The position numbers were made by a program, and so were the translations under genes. A stretch of DNA of 64,000 nt from Dermacoccus nishinomiyaensis (lineage in GTDB: Bacteria > Actinomycetota > Actinomycetes > Actinomycetales > Dermatophilaceae): assembly GCF_900447535.1 (NCBI RefSeq), contig NZ_UFXX01000001.1:186001-250000 (forward strand), written 5' to 3'. Below, piece after piece: positions 21,720 to 32,501 of the stretch. The notes under the pieces were generated by a model that saw nothing but the letters and a program-made list of their open reading frames with translations, was not told where the DNA came from and searched no databases. The first letter of the stretch is position 1, and every line of letters begins with the position of its first letter.

Positions 21720-23033
21720 ATGCGCATCGTTCTCGGTGTGACAGGGGGCATCGCTGCCTACAAGGCGGCGTTGCTCCTTCGTCTTTTCACAGAAGCCGGC
21801 CACGACGTGACGGTCGTGCCCACCGCGTCAGCGCTCGAGTTCGTCGGCGCCCCGACGTGGGAGGCACTCTCCGGCAAGCCCGTGCAGACAGGCGTGTTCG
21901 AGAACGTCGCGCAGGTTCCGCACGTCCGGCTCGGGCAGAACGCCGACCTCGTCGTCGTCGCCCCCGCGACGGCCGACGTCCTCGCCAAGGCCGCGGCCGG
22001 CATGGCGAACGACCTGCTCACCAACACCCTGCTGACGGCGCGCTGCCCCGTCATCATGGCGCCGGCGATGCACACCGAGATGTGGCTGCACCCCGCGACG
22101 CAGGCGAACGTCGCGACGCTGCGCTCGCGTGGCGCGACGATCGTCGAGCCCGCGTCCGGGCGGCTGACGGGCGCCGACACCGGCGCCGGGCGCCTGCCCG
22201 ACCCCGACGTCATCCGTGACGCGGCCCTCGCGGCTGCGGCGAGCGGAGAGCGACGTGGCGGCGCCACCGCGGGCGGCTTGGCCGAGACCACCGGGCGCGA
22301 GGAGGACGCCGTCACCCCGTCAGGCGCTCTGGCCGGCCGGACCGTGCTCGTCACCGCCGGCGGCACGCGCGAGGCCATCGACCCGGTGCGTTACCTCGGC
22401 AACCGCAGCAGCGGCAAGATGGGTTTCGCCATTGCGGCGGCGGCCGCCGATCGCGGCGCCGACGTCACGTTCGTCACGACGATGCAGCCCCCGGCCGACC
22501 TCGCGCAGCGCGTCCGCGTCGTCAGCGTCGAGAGCGCCCTTCAGATGCGTGACGCGGTGCTCGCCGCGACGCCCGACGTCCTCGTCATGGCGGCCGCGGT
22601 CGCCGACTTCCGTCCCGACCACGTCGCGGACGCCAAGATCAAGAAGACCCACGGCGACGACTCGGCGCCCGTCATCACCCTCGTACGCAACCCGGACATC
22701 CTCGCCGAGGCGGTGCGTCAGCGTGATGCAGAGCTCCAGCCGACAGCCGCGTCGACGAACGTGTCGAGCCGTGTCATCGTCGGCTTCGCGGCCGAGACGG
22801 GTGACGCTGACGGCGATGTTCTCCACCACGCCCGCGCGAAACTGGCCCGCAAGGGCTGCGACGTCCTCGTCGCCAACGAGGTGGGCGACGGCGTGACGTT
22901 CGCTCAGGATTCGTCGACGGCTCACCTGCTGCGCCGCGGCAGTGATGACGTCGTCACGGTCGGCCCGGCGCCCAAGTCTCACATCGCGGCGGCGCTGCTC
23001 GATCTCGTCGCCGACCTCGTCCCCTCTCAGTAA
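21720..23033 (+). CDS. coaBC: Bifunctional phosphopantothenoylcysteine decarboxylase / phosphopantothenate-cysteine ligase
   Basis: Two consecutive steps of coenzyme A synthesis. The N-terminal FMN-dependent CoaC domain (about 1-175) shows GVTGGIAAYKAA, NADLVVVAPATADVLAK and APAMHTEMW; the C-terminal CoaB domain (from about 200) shows VLVTAGGTREAIDPVRYLGN and the dimer-type KIKK segment. A 30-residue Gly/Glu-rich linker joins them. 437 residues from ATG 21720, 13 bases after rpoZ. Confidence 0.96.
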   Translation: MRIVLGVTGGIAAYKAALLLRLFTEAGHDVTVVPTASALEFVGAPTWEALSGKPVQTGVFENVAQVPHVRLGQNADLVVVAPATADVLAKAAAGMANDLLTNTLLTARCPVIMAPAMHTEMWLHPATQANVATLRSRGATIVEPASGRLTGADTGAGRLPDPDVIRDAALAAAASGERRGGATAGGLAETTGREEDAVTPSGALAGRTVLVTAGGTREAIDPVRYLGNRSSGKMGFAIAAAAADRGADVTFVTTMQPPADLAQRVRVVSVESALQMRDAVLAATPDVLVMAAAVADFRPDHVADAKIKKTHGDDSAPVITLVRNPDILAEAVRQRDAELQPTAASTNVSSRVIVGFAAETGDADGDVLHHARAKLARKGCDVLVANEVGDGVTFAQDSSTAHLLRRGSDDVVTVGPAPKSHIAAALLDLVADLVPSQ

Positions 23034-23042
23034 CATCAACGA

Positions 23043-23059
23043 TGGGTGCGTCGCACCCA
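23043..23059. promoter_or_regulatory. 17-base perfect palindrome upstream of metK
   Basis: TGGGTGCG-T-CGCACCCA. It starts 9 bases after the coaBC stop and lies 32 bases before the metK start. It could be a small terminator or a dimeric repressor operator; the sequence alone does not decide. Confidence 0.4.
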
Positions 23060-23091
23060 GCCAGCAGCCGCTGCCCTAAGGAGTCATTCCG

Positions 23092-24309
<1,218 letters not shown>

Positions 24310-24319
24310 GAGGCGTGAT

Positions 24320-24355
24320 CCGTGCCGTGACCCGCTCGATCGGGCCGCGGCACGG
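24320..24355 (+). terminator. Hairpin terminator after metK
   Basis: CCGTGCCG (24320-24327) pairs with CGGCACGG (24348-24355); an inner CCCG/CGGG pair extends the stem. It is followed by TTGCTTT. It begins 11 bases after the metK stop. Confidence 0.65.
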
Positions 24356-24421
24356 TTGCTTTCAGGCCCCGAAACTCCCGGGATGCCGGGGTTGTCGGAG
24401 CACTCGTGTAGAGATGAGGTC

Positions 24422-26854
24422 ATGACGAGCGACGACGTGCACGCCGCGAGCAGCGAACAACTCGCGCTGCTGCGCGACGCCGTGCGCGCCAAGGCACGCG
24501 GGGACGATGCGGGCAGCGCGAAGGCTGCTACGCGCGACGGTGGGAGCGAACGGGTCGCCGTCGTCTGGCCGATGCTCGAGGTGCCTCACCTCGACCGCGA
24601 GTTCGAGTACCGCATCCCCGCCGAACTGGCCGATGACGTGCGCTTCGGCGTCGCCGTCAAGGTGCGTTTCCACGGCAAGCGCATCACCGGGTACGTCGTC
24701 GGCGTGCGCGAGACCCCCGAGTTCACCGGCACGCTGAGCCCGCTGCTCGCCGTCGTGTCGCCCGAGGCCGTGCTCACCGAGCACATCTGGCAGGTGGCGC
24801 AAGCCGTCGCCGCTCGCATGGGCGGCACCGTCTCCGATGTCCTGCGCCTCGCGATCCCACCGCGGCACGCACGCGCCGAGAAGGCCCTCGACGAGCGGAT
24901 GGCGAAGGCGTCGGCGGCGGATCGATCGATGCCCGAGGTGGCTGAGGCCGGGAACGCTGGTCCTGACGCCGCTTCGGCTGTGCCGGCTGAGCCTGACGAC
25001 GAGGCTTCGGCTGTCACGGGCGGCGCTGCTGCCCATGATGGTGCGGCTGTCGCTGATAACGAGGCTGCTCCTGGCGAGGCGCTCGCGTCGTGCGGCGGGC
25101 ATGCCTCGACGAGCGCGACGTCCAGCGGCGCGGTTGCGGCCGACGGGCCTACACCGGGCGATGATATGGCCTCGACGAGTCATGCGACGAGCGGCGCGGT
25201 GGCGGCCAGTGCGCCGGCGCCGCTCAGCGCGTGGCGTCACTACGCCGGGGGATTGAGCCTGCTCACGCATCTTGCCGCGGGGGAGAACCCGCGTGGTTCC
25301 TGGGATGTCGCGCCCGGGCTGTTCGGCCCGGATGCCTGGCCTGCCGCCGTCGCGGACGCCGCGGCAGCGGTGCGCGATTCTGGGCGTTGCACCGTCGTCG
25401 TCGTGCCCGACGGGCGGGATGTCGATCGCGTCGCCGCGGCGTGTTCGGCCCGGTTGAGCGACGATCAGGTCGTCACCCTCACGGCGGACATGGGTCCGCA
25501 GGCCCGCTACACCGCGTTTCTCAAGGCGCTGCGCGGCCTCGCCGATGTCGTCGTCGGAACGCGCGCGGCGATGTTCGCTCCGGTGCCCGACCTCGGCCTC
25601 GTCGTGTGGTGGGACGACGCCGACACCCTTCACGTCGACCCGCACGCGCCGTATCCGCACGTCGGAGCCGTGCTCGAGACTCGCGCCGACCTCGCCCCGG
25701 CCGCCCTGTTGAGCGCGGGCGCCGTGCCGTCGGTGCGGGTGCAGGCCCAGGTCGAGGCCGGCGTCAGTGTCCCCGTCGACCCGGTCGAACGCACGAGCGC
25801 GCGCGTCGTCGTCACGGGCGACGACCGCAGCGTCGAGCGTCACGGCGCCGCAGCCCGCGCGCGCATCCCCGCCGAGGCATGGCAGGGCGCGACCCGCGCG
25901 TTGCAGGACGGGCCGGTGCTCGTCCAGGTGCCGCGCCGCGGGTACATCCCGACGATCGCGTGCGCCCGGTGCCGCACGAAGTCGACCTGCGACGTGTGCC
26001 ACGGGCCGCTCGGGCTCGACGGCGAGCACAGCGCCCCGACCTGCCGGTGGTGCGGCCACGTCGCGCACGTGCTGACCTGCCCCGAGTGCGGCAGCCACGA
26101 GATCCGGTCGCTGACGATCGGGGCCGGACGCACCGCCGAAGAACTGGGCCGTGCGTTTCCCGGGGTGCCGGTGCGGCGCTCCGGGGCGCCGGACGTGCTC
26201 GCGAGCGTGCCCGACGAGCCCGCGCTCGTCATCTGCACCCCCGGTGCTGAACCCGTCGCCGAGAACGGGTACAGCGCCGCGATCCTGCTCGACGCATGGG
26301 CCCTGCTCGACCGGGGCGGGCTCGACGCCGGTCAGCGTGCCCTCACGCATTGGTGCGCCGCGGCGGGCCTCGTGCGCCCGGCGTCGACGGGCGGCGTCGT
26401 CTACCTTGCGGGCGTGCCCCGGCACGTGCCGTTTCCCGCCGTCGAGGCGCTCGTGCGTTGGGCGCCGCGGTGGTTCGCGGCGCGTGAACTCGCCGAGCGC
26501 GTCGAGGTGATGCTGCCACCCGCCACGCGGATGGCAGCGCTCGAGGGCCCGCGACGCGCGGCCGCTCGGTACGCCGAAGCGCTCGAGAAGGCGGCGCGCG
26601 AGCACGACGTCAGCGTCGACGTACTCGGCCCGCTGCCGCTGCGGCGCCGGCACGTGTTCGACCGGGCGACGCCCCAGCGTCAGGCCACGTCGTCGGACGA
26701 CGACGAGTCGCTCGTGCGCTTCCTCGCGCGGTGGAACGACCCGACCGATGCAGACGTCCCGGCGCTGCTGCGCGCCCTCACCGCGTCACGCTCAGCCGCG
26801 CGCGAACCCGTCGTCACGGTGCGCCTCGACCCACTCCTGGACGGCCTGGCATGA
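24422..26854 (+). CDS. priA: PriA, actinobacterial type without helicase motifs
   Basis: Replication-restart protein homologue, 810 residues. The N-terminal 3'BD domain (VAVVWPMLEVPHLDREFEYR) and the zinc region with four CxxC pairs (CARC, CDVC, CRWC, CPEC, about residues 516-560) are intact. The Walker A loop is absent and the DEAH position reads WWDDADTLH, so helicase activity is not expected; this is known for actinobacterial PriA. An Ala/Ser/Thr-rich linker of about 100 residues (about 165-265), built partly from a duplicated DNA segment, separates the two halves. ATG 24422 is the first methionine after the metK terminator. Confidence 0.92.
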   Translation: MTSDDVHAASSEQLALLRDAVRAKARGDDAGSAKAATRDGGSERVAVVWPMLEVPHLDREFEYRIPAELADDVRFGVAVKVRFHGKRITGYVVGVRETPEFTGTLSPLLAVVSPEAVLTEHIWQVAQAVAARMGGTVSDVLRLAIPPRHARAEKALDERMAKASAADRSMPEVAEAGNAGPDAASAVPAEPDDEASAVTGGAAAHDGAAVADNEAAPGEALASCGGHASTSATSSGAVAADGPTPGDDMASTSHATSGAVAASAPAPLSAWRHYAGGLSLLTHLAAGENPRGSWDVAPGLFGPDAWPAAVADAAAAVRDSGRCTVVVVPDGRDVDRVAAACSARLSDDQVVTLTADMGPQARYTAFLKALRGLADVVVGTRAAMFAPVPDLGLVVWWDDADTLHVDPHAPYPHVGAVLETRADLAPAALLSAGAVPSVRVQAQVEAGVSVPVDPVERTSARVVVTGDDRSVERHGAAARARIPAEAWQGATRALQDGPVLVQVPRRGYIPTIACARCRTKSTCDVCHGPLGLDGEHSAPTCRWCGHVAHVLTCPECGSHEIRSLTIGAGRTAEELGRAFPGVPVRRSGAPDVLASVPDEPALVICTPGAEPVAENGYSAAILLDAWALLDRGGLDAGQRALTHWCAAAGLVRPASTGGVVYLAGVPRHVPFPAVEALVRWAPRWFAARELAERVEVMLPPATRMAALEGPRRAAARYAEALEKAAREHDVSVDVLGPLPLRRRHVFDRATPQRQATSSDDDESLVRFLARWNDPTDADVPALLRALTASRSAAREPVVTVRLDPLLDGLA
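25103..25207 (+). repeat. Imperfect direct repeat inside the priA linker
   Basis: Two 39-base copies, 25103-25141 and 25169-25207, 66 bases apart, each beginning GCCTCGACGAG and ending in a GCGGCGCGGT-type block. They encode the low-complexity residues ASTSATSSGAVAA and ASTSHATSGAVAA. This indicates local duplication in a tolerant linker. Confidence 0.75.
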
Positions 26855-26877
26855 CGAGCCCGAGCCGCTCCGCCCGC

Positions 26878-26883
26878 TACGGT
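26878..26883 (+). promoter_or_regulatory. -10 element TACGGT six bases before an in-frame ATG of the HAD gene
   Basis: TACGGT-N6-ATG (26890) has the same geometry as other leaderless starts in the window. It supports a separate transcript beginning at the HAD ATG 26890 in addition to read-through from priA. Confidence 0.5.
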
Positions 26884-26889
26884 GGCGCC

Positions 26890-27735
26890 ATGATGTCTGG
26901 ACCTAACCTCACGAGCGGCCTCACCTCGAGTGCCGGCCGCCGCGCCCGGGCGATCGACCTCGACGACCTCGACGGCCCCGACGCCGGCGACCTCGCGAGC
27001 CTCGCCGACCTGGGTGACGCGCCGCAGCCGAGCCCGGTCGACATGGTCGTGTTCGACATCGGCAACGTGCTCGTGCGCTGGGAGCCGCGCGCGGCACTGC
27101 TCGACGCCGTCGGCGAGGACGCGGCGACAGCGCTGCTCACCGACCCCGAACTCGACTTCTTCGCACACAACCTCGCCGCTGACGGCGGGCGCGCGTGGCG
27201 CGAGATCGTCGCCGAGATCGACGAGCGACACCCGCACCACACGGCCGCGGCGCAGGCCTACATCGACAACTTCCACCTCGCCATCGCCGAGCCGATCGCG
27301 GGCAGCGTCGCCATCGTGCGCGAACTCGCTGAGGCGGGTGTGCCACTGTTCGCGCTGACCAACTTCAGCGCCGAGCTGTTCGAGGTCGCCCGTTCGCTGC
27401 ACGGCGACGTGCTCGACCTGTTCGAGGAGATCATCGTCTCCGGCGAGGAGGGCGTGACGAAGCCCGACCCGGAGATCTGGGAGATCCTCGAAGAGGTGAC
27501 GCGCCACCGCGGCGGGTTGAGCGACGCCGTCTTCATCGACGACTCAGCCGCCAACGTCATGGGGGCCGAGCAAGCCGGCCTCGACGCGATCCTGTTCACC
27601 GACCCCGACACCCTGCGCGACGATCTGCGCCTGCGCGGGCTGCCGTTGGAGCCGTCAGCCGGCTCGCGCCAGACGAGTGCCGGCGTGTCCGAGACGCCCG
27701 ACGGCACCGCCGGGGCCGGCGCGGCTCACCACTAG
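26890..27735 (+). CDS. HAD-superfamily (subfamily IA) hydrolase
   Basis: 281-residue phosphatase-like protein. Motif I is VFDIGNVLVRW (Asp nucleophile; second Asp replaced by Gly), motif II is in ALTNFSAELF, the motif III Lys in EEGVTKPDPEIW and motif IV in VFIDDSAANV. The DxG variant occurs in dehalogenase/epoxide-hydrolase-like HADs. A 55-residue Asp/Leu-rich N-terminus precedes the domain. An in-frame ATG at 26851 overlaps the priA stop and would add 13 residues; 26890 is chosen because of the adjacent -10. Substrate unknown. Confidence 0.85.
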   Translation: MMSGPNLTSGLTSSAGRRARAIDLDDLDGPDAGDLASLADLGDAPQPSPVDMVVFDIGNVLVRWEPRAALLDAVGEDAATALLTDPELDFFAHNLAADGGRAWREIVAEIDERHPHHTAAAQAYIDNFHLAIAEPIAGSVAIVRELAEAGVPLFALTNFSAELFEVARSLHGDVLDLFEEIIVSGEEGVTKPDPEIWEILEEVTRHRGGLSDAVFIDDSAANVMGAEQAGLDAILFTDPDTLRDDLRLRGLPLEPSAGSRQTSAGVSETPDGTAGAGAAHH

Positions 27736-27738
27736 ACT
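27733..27738 (+). promoter_or_regulatory. Candidate -10 (TAGACT) of the fmt transcript
   Basis: TAGACT overlaps the stop codon of the HAD gene and lies about 72 bases before fmt. It fits the TANNNT consensus; no -35 is evident. Confidence 0.35.
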
Positions 27739-27810
27739 GATTCCTCACGACTCACCCCCTGCGGAGCTGCGCGAGCCGCCCGCTCGAACCGACGAAGGGC
27801 CCACCAGCCG

Positions 27811-28746
27811 ATGCGCGTAGTTTTCGCCGGAACCCCGGAGGCGGCTCTGCCGTCGTTGCGGGCCCTGCTCGATTCGGCCCACGAGGTCGTCGCCGTCGTG
27901 ACGCGCCCCGAGGCGCGTCAGGGGCGCGGGCGCAAGACGTCGCCGTCGCCGGTGCACGAGCTCGCGCTCGAGGCAGGCCTCGAGGTGCTGACGCCGACGA
28001 AACCGTCCGACGACGACTTCGTCGCGCGGCTGCGCGAACTCGAGCCCGACGCCGCGCCGATCGTCGCGTACGGCGGGCTCATCCCGCCGTCGGTGCTCGC
28101 GATTCCGCGGCACGGCTGGATCAACCTGCACTTCTCGCTGCTGCCCGCCTGGCGTGGCGCCGCACCCGTGCAGCACGCCCTCATGGCCGGTGACGACGTG
28201 ACGGGCGCCTCGACGTTCCTGCTCGAGGAGGGGCTTGACACCGGGCCCGTCTTCGGCACGATGACGGAGGCGATCGGCCCCACCGACACCTCCGGCGACC
28301 TGCTGACACGCCTCGCCGAAGGTGGTGCGTCCCTGCTCGTCTCGACGCTCGACGCCCTCGCGAACGGTGACGTGACGCCGATTCCGCAACCTCGCGACGG
28401 TGTCTCGCTCGCGCCCAAGATCCAGGTCGACGACGTGCGTCTCGACTTCTCGGTGCCCGCGTTCGCCGTCGACCGCCGTATCCGCGGCGCGTCTCCGGCG
28501 CCCGGGGGGTGGGCGATGCTGCGTGGTGAGCGCGTCAAGCTGCTGCGCAGCCGCCTCGCCGACGCCGACGGGTGCCCGCCGCTGACACCCGGCGAGCTGC
28601 ACGCCACGAAGACGCAGGTGTTCGCCGGCGCACTCGGCGGCGTCGTCGAACTGCTCGAGGTGCAGCCGCACGGCAAGAAGGTCATGCGTGCCGCCGACTG
28701 GGCCCGCGGGCTGCGTTTGAACGAAGGCGAGAGCTTCGGTGAGTGA
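27811..28746 (+). CDS. fmt: Methionyl-tRNA formyltransferase
   Basis: Formylates initiator Met-tRNA. The 311 residues begin MRVVFAGTPEAALPSLRALL and hold the catalytic NLHFSLLPAWRGAAPVQHAL block with Asn-His and the downstream Asp in TFLLEEGLDTG. The C-terminal OB-like domain follows from about residue 205. The rsmB GTG overlaps its stop by 8 bases; priA-fmt-rsmB-rpe is a typical order. Confidence 0.97.
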   Translation: MRVVFAGTPEAALPSLRALLDSAHEVVAVVTRPEARQGRGRKTSPSPVHELALEAGLEVLTPTKPSDDDFVARLRELEPDAAPIVAYGGLIPPSVLAIPRHGWINLHFSLLPAWRGAAPVQHALMAGDDVTGASTFLLEEGLDTGPVFGTMTEAIGPTDTSGDLLTRLAEGGASLLVSTLDALANGDVTPIPQPRDGVSLAPKIQVDDVRLDFSVPAFAVDRRIRGASPAPGGWAMLRGERVKLLRSRLADADGCPPLTPGELHATKTQVFAGALGGVVELLEVQPHGKKVMRAADWARGLRLNEGESFGE

Positions 28747-30397
28747 CGAACGACGCGGCGGCAGCGGCTCCAGCCGCCAGAGTGGCGGACAGGGCGGCCG
28801 TGACGAACGACGTACGGGCGGCCCCGGGCGCGACGGCCGAGGCGCGCAGCGGAGCGCCGGTCGTGGAGAACAACCTCCACGCGACGATCGCCGTGACGCG
28901 CGGGGCCGTCAGCGTTCGGATGCGCGCTTGCGCGGCGCGGGCCACCGCAGTGAGCAGGCGCCGTCAGCGCGCCGGCGCACGGGTGATCCCGCCCGCAGTG
29001 CGGCGCTCGCCGTCCTGCGCGCCGTCGACGACGGTGCCTACGCCAACCTCGAGATGCCGAAGGTCCTCACGCGCCATGATCTGAGTGGCCGCGACGCGGC
29101 GTTCGCCACGGAGCTGGCCCTCGGCACCATCCGTCGACAGGGGTTCTACGACCGCGTCATCGAGACGGGCTCGGGTCGCGCGCCGTCGCAGATCGACCCG
29201 GTCGTGCTCGCCGTGCTGCGCCTCGGCGTGCACCAGATCCTGTCGATGCGTGTGCCCGTCCACGCCGCCACGTCGGAGACCGTCGCCCTCGCCCGCGAGC
29301 ACGCCGGCTCGGGTGCGGCGGGTTTCGTCAACGCCGTCCTGCGACGCGCGGGGGAGCGCGACCGTGAGACGTGGATCGCCGACCTCACGCGCGGTGTCGA
29401 TGACGCCGACGAGGTGCGCGCCGTCGCGACTTCCCATCCGCGCTGGGTCGTCTCGGCGCTGCGCCAGTCGCTGCGCGGCCACAGAGCCGCGGGCGGGGAC
29501 GGTCAAGCGAGCCTCGACGACGCACTCGACGCGCTGCTCGAGGCCGACAACACGCCTCCGCGCGTCAGCCTCGTCGCCCGCCCGGGCCTTGCCACCGTCG
29601 ACGAGCTCGTCGCATCCGGAGCCGAGGCGAGCGACCTGTCGCCGGTCGGTGCGGTGCTGCCGTTCGGTGACCCCGCGAACATCCCCGCGATCCGGCAGAC
29701 GAGGGCTGCGGTGCAGGACGAAGGTTCGCAGCTGCTCGCCCTCGCACTCGCCGACGCTGACGTGCCGCCGCGCACGGCATCGGGCGACGACGCACGCGAG
29801 GATTGGCTCGACCTGTGCGCCGGCCCCGGCGGCAAGGCCGCGCTGCTCGGCGCGGTCGCGCACCTGCGCGGCGACGTCCTCTACTGCAACGAGGCGAGCG
29901 AGCACCGCACGGACCTCGTGCGGCGCACCCTGCGCGCGCTGCTCGACGACGGCGCGGAGATCTACATCGGCACCGGCGACGGGCGCGACCTCGGTCGTGA
30001 GGAGCCCGGCACCTACGACCGCGTGCTGCTCGACGCGCCCTGCACCGGCCTTGGCGCGCTGCGCCGTCGCCCCGAGTCGCGCTGGCGCCGTCAACCATCG
30101 GACGTCGCGCAGCTTTCCGCTCTGCAGGTCGAACTGCTCGACTCCGCGATCGACGCGACGCGTGCGGGCGGCGTCATCGGATACGCGACGTGCTCGCCGC
30201 ACCCCGCAGAGACCCTCGCCGTCGTCGCGGAGGTGCTCGGACGGCGCGACGACGTCGTCCAGGAGGACGCCTGGCCGCTGTTCCGCGACGCGTTCGACGA
30301 GCCCATCGAGCGCGTCGGCGACCTGCCGTCCGTCCAGTTGTGGCCGCATCTGCACGGCACCGACGCCATGTTCTTCGCCCTCCTGAGAAAGAAGTGA
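28739..30397 (+). CDS. rsmB: 16S rRNA m5C967 methyltransferase RsmB with RG-rich N-terminal tail
   Basis: 552 residues. The first 80 are Arg/Gly/Asp-rich and probably disordered, a likely RNA-binding extension. A NusB-like RNA-binding domain follows ([20 protein letters not shown] onward, about 85-220), then a SAM-dependent methyltransferase with [14 protein letters not shown] (motif I), [15 protein letters not shown] (motif IV) and the catalytic Cys in [14 protein letters not shown] 28739 lies inside fmt by 8 bases. Rpe follows after 5 bases. Confidence 0.94.
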   Translation: MSDERRGGSGSSRQSGGQGGRDERRTGGPGRDGRGAQRSAGRGEQPPRDDRRDARGRQRSDARLRGAGHRSEQAPSARRRTGDPARSAALAVLRAVDDGAYANLEMPKVLTRHDLSGRDAAFATELALGTIRRQGFYDRVIETGSGRAPSQIDPVVLAVLRLGVHQILSMRVPVHAATSETVALAREHAGSGAAGFVNAVLRRAGERDRETWIADLTRGVDDADEVRAVATSHPRWVVSALRQSLRGHRAAGGDGQASLDDALDALLEADNTPPRVSLVARPGLATVDELVASGAEASDLSPVGAVLPFGDPANIPAIRQTRAAVQDEGSQLLALALADADVPPRTASGDDAREDWLDLCAGPGGKAALLGAVAHLRGDVLYCNEASEHRTDLVRRTLRALLDDGAEIYIGTGDGRDLGREEPGTYDRVLLDAPCTGLGALRRRPESRWRRQPSDVAQLSALQVELLDSAIDATRAGGVIGYATCSPHPAETLAVVAEVLGRRDDVVQEDAWPLFRDAFDEPIERVGDLPSVQLWPHLHGTDAMFFALLRKK

Positions 30398-30402
30398 CCC
30401 GC

Positions 30403-31077
30403 ATGACCGACGCCCGTGACGTCCGCATCTCGCCGAGCATCCTCTCCGCCGATTTCGCCAACCTCGAACGCGAGCTCGACGCCATCAACAACGCCGACTG
30501 GGCGCACGTGGACGTCATGGACAACCACTTCGTGCCCAACCTGACGCTCGGGCTGCCGGTCGTCGAGTCGCTGCTGAAGGTGAGCCCGATCCCGCTCGAT
30601 GCGCACCTCATGATCGACGACCCCGACCGCTGGGCGCCCGCCTACGCCGAGGCCGGGTGCAAGAGCGTGACGTTCCACGTCGAGGCCGCGGCCGACCCGC
30701 AGAAGCTCGCACGCGACATCCGCGCGGCCGGAGCTCGCGCGTCGATGGCGATCAAGCCGAACACGCCGTGGGAGCCGTACGCGGATCTGCTGCCCGAGCT
30801 CGACATGGTGCTCGTCATGACGGTCGAGCCCGGCTTCGGTGGCCAGTCGTTCATGGCGGAGCAGATGCCGAAGGTGCGCGCGGTGCGCGAGAGCATCCGC
30901 ACGCACGGCGGTGACGTGTGGGTGCAGGTCGACGGCGGCGTCTCGGCCAAGACGATCGAGCAGTGCGCCGAAGCCGGTGCCGACACCTTCGTCGCGGGAT
31001 CGGCCGTCTACGGTGCCGAGTCCGCTGCCGCCGCGATCGACGAGCTGCGTGCCCTGGCTGCGGGGCACGCGCACTGA
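30403..31077 (+). CDS. rpe: Ribulose-phosphate 3-epimerase
   Basis: Interconverts ribulose 5-phosphate and xylulose 5-phosphate; ribulose 5-phosphate is also the substrate of RibB in the adjacent rib operon. The 224-residue barrel has [12 protein letters not shown], the metal-binding [16 protein letters not shown] and [10 protein letters not shown] motifs. ATG 30403. Confidence 0.96.
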   Translation: MTDARDVRISPSILSADFANLERELDAINNADWAHVDVMDNHFVPNLTLGLPVVESLLKVSPIPLDAHLMIDDPDRWAPAYAEAGCKSVTFHVEAAADPQKLARDIRAAGARASMAIKPNTPWEPYADLLPELDMVLVMTVEPGFGGQSFMAEQMPKVRAVRESIRTHGGDVWVQVDGGVSAKTIEQCAEAGADTFVAGSAVYGAESAAAAIDELRALAAGHAH

Positions 31078-31147
31078 ACTGACGTGTGTCGCACCGAGCG
31101 GGGTGGGCGAGCTTGCGAGGGAAGACGCGCAGAAGAGCGCGAAGGAG

Positions 31148-31153
31148 TAACAT
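31148..31153 (+). promoter_or_regulatory. -10 element TAACAT of the riboflavin operon
   Basis: TAACAT sits 6 bases before the first paired base of the FMN riboswitch (31159), so transcription would begin at the base of the aptamer P1 stem. This fits the usual -10 to start spacing. Confidence 0.55.
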
Positions 31154-31158
31154 GTTGG

Positions 31159-31289
31159 GCGTGTACCCGGGGTAGGTGAAATTCCTAGCCGGCGGTGAAA
31201 GTCCGCGACCCGGCCCGCTTCGACAGGGGTCGGTTGACTCGGTGAGATTCCGAGACCGACGGTTAAAGTCCGGATGGGAGGTTGCACGC
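31159..31289 (+). promoter_or_regulatory. FMN riboswitch (RFN element)
   Basis: All conserved RFN blocks are present: GGTAGGTGAAATTCCTAGCC, GGCGGTGAAAGTCCGCGACC, the variable arm, GGTGAGATTCCGAGACC and GACGGTTAAAGTCCGGATGG. P1 is GCGTG (31159-31163) with CACGC (31285-31289). About 165 bases separate the aptamer from ribD; this platform holds GC-rich segments able to pair (for example GGCCGACGA near 31306 with TCGTCGGC near 31371). FMN binding is expected to reduce rib operon expression. Confidence 0.95.
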
Positions 31290-31454
31290 GGTTGTTCGCG
31301 CTCTGCGCGGGCGGCCGACGAGCCGTTGCGGCGTGCCTGAGGGCATCGCGCGTGGCGTCTCGGCCGATGTCGTCGGCGCCTTCGTGGCGTGCGGCGGGCG
31401 TCAGCTTTCTCGTGCCCCGGTGATCGGTTGTTCGATCGGACCGGAAGGCATCTC

Positions 31455-32501
31455 GTGAGACTCGAGCGTCACAGCGCCATGGAGCGCGCCGCGCAGCTGG
31501 CTGCGCTGTCGCCGCGTGTCGACCCCAATCCTCGTGTCGGGTGCGTCGTCGTCGACGCTGACGGCGTCATCCTCGCAGAGGGCTACCACCGCGGCGCGGG
31601 CACGTGGCACGCCGAGGCCGCGGCCATCAACGAAGCGATCGCGACGGGCGTCGACCTGCGTGGCGCGACGGCGTACGTCACCCTCGAACCCTGCGCGCAC
31701 ACCGGGCGCACCCCGTCGTGTGCACGCGCTCTGATCCGCGCCGGCGTCGCCCGTGTTGTCTTCGGCCAACCCGACCCGAACGGCGCGGCCGCCGGGGGAG
31801 CGCAGATCCTGCGCGAGGCAGGCGTCGCCGTCGAACAAGTTGACACCCTCGCGGCTGCGAGCCGAGACCTCAACGCCGACTGGACGTTCTCCGTCACCCA
31901 CGCGCGCCCGTTCGTGCGCTGGAAGTACGCCTCGACCCTCGATGGATTCAGCGCGGCGTCGGATGGCACGTCGCAGTGGATCACCGGCCCGGCCGCGCGC
32001 GTCGACGTCCACGCGCAGCGTGCCGAGCACGGCGCGATCGTCGTCGGCACCGGCACCGTTCTCGCCGACGACCCGCAGCTCACAGTCCGCGACGCCCAGG
32101 GACGCGCGGGGGTGCAGCAACCGTTGCGCGTCGTCGTCGGCGACACCCCGATCCCCGACACTGCCCGCGTGCTCGACGACGCCGCTTCCACCCTCGTGCT
32201 GCCCCGGCAGAGCCCGACCGACGTCCTCGCCGCGCTGCACGCGCGCGGCATTCACGCCGTCTGGCTCGAAGGTGGACCGACGCTGGCCGCGGTGTTCCTG
32301 CGTGCCGGGCTCGTCGACGAGATCGTCGCCTATCTCGCCCCCGCCCTGCTCGGCGCGGGCCGCCCCGCGGCCGCCGACCTCGGCATTACGACGATCGCGG
32401 AGGCCCGCCGCTTCGACCTCGTCGACGCCACGACGCTGCCCTCGAACGAACCGTCCGCCACCGACCTGCGCCTGCGCCTGCGTCCCACGAAGGAGATCTG
32501 A
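31455..32501 (+). CDS. ribD: Bifunctional riboflavin biosynthesis deaminase/reductase RibD
   Basis: Second and third steps from GTP to riboflavin. The N-terminal deaminase has zinc motifs HAEAAA and PCAHTGRTPSC; the C-terminal reductase begins near RPFVRWKYASTLDG and includes GTVLADDPQLTVR and LEGGPTLAAVFL. GTG 31455 is chosen because GGAAGG lies eight bases upstream; ATG 31479 would remove eight residues. 348 residues. The ribE ATG shares one base with its stop. Confidence 0.95.
   Translation: MRLERHSAMERAAQLAALSPRVDPNPRVGCVVVDADGVILAEGYHRGAGTWHAEAAAINEAIATGVDLRGATAYVTLEPCAHTGRTPSCARALIRAGVARVVFGQPDPNGAAAGGAQILREAGVAVEQVDTLAAASRDLNADWTFSVTHARPFVRWKYASTLDGFSAASDGTSQWITGPAARVDVHAQRAEHGAIVVGTGTVLADDPQLTVRDAQGRAGVQQPLRVVVGDTPIPDTARVLDDAASTLVLPRQSPTDVLAALHARGIHAVWLEGGPTLAAVFLRAGLVDEIVAYLAPALLGAGRPAAADLGITTIAEARRFDLVDATTLPSNEPSATDLRLRLRPTKEI

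Noticed and set aside
23034-23091. SAM riboswitch before metK
   Set aside because: The 58-base gap is too short for known SAM aptamers and has only a simple palindrome.
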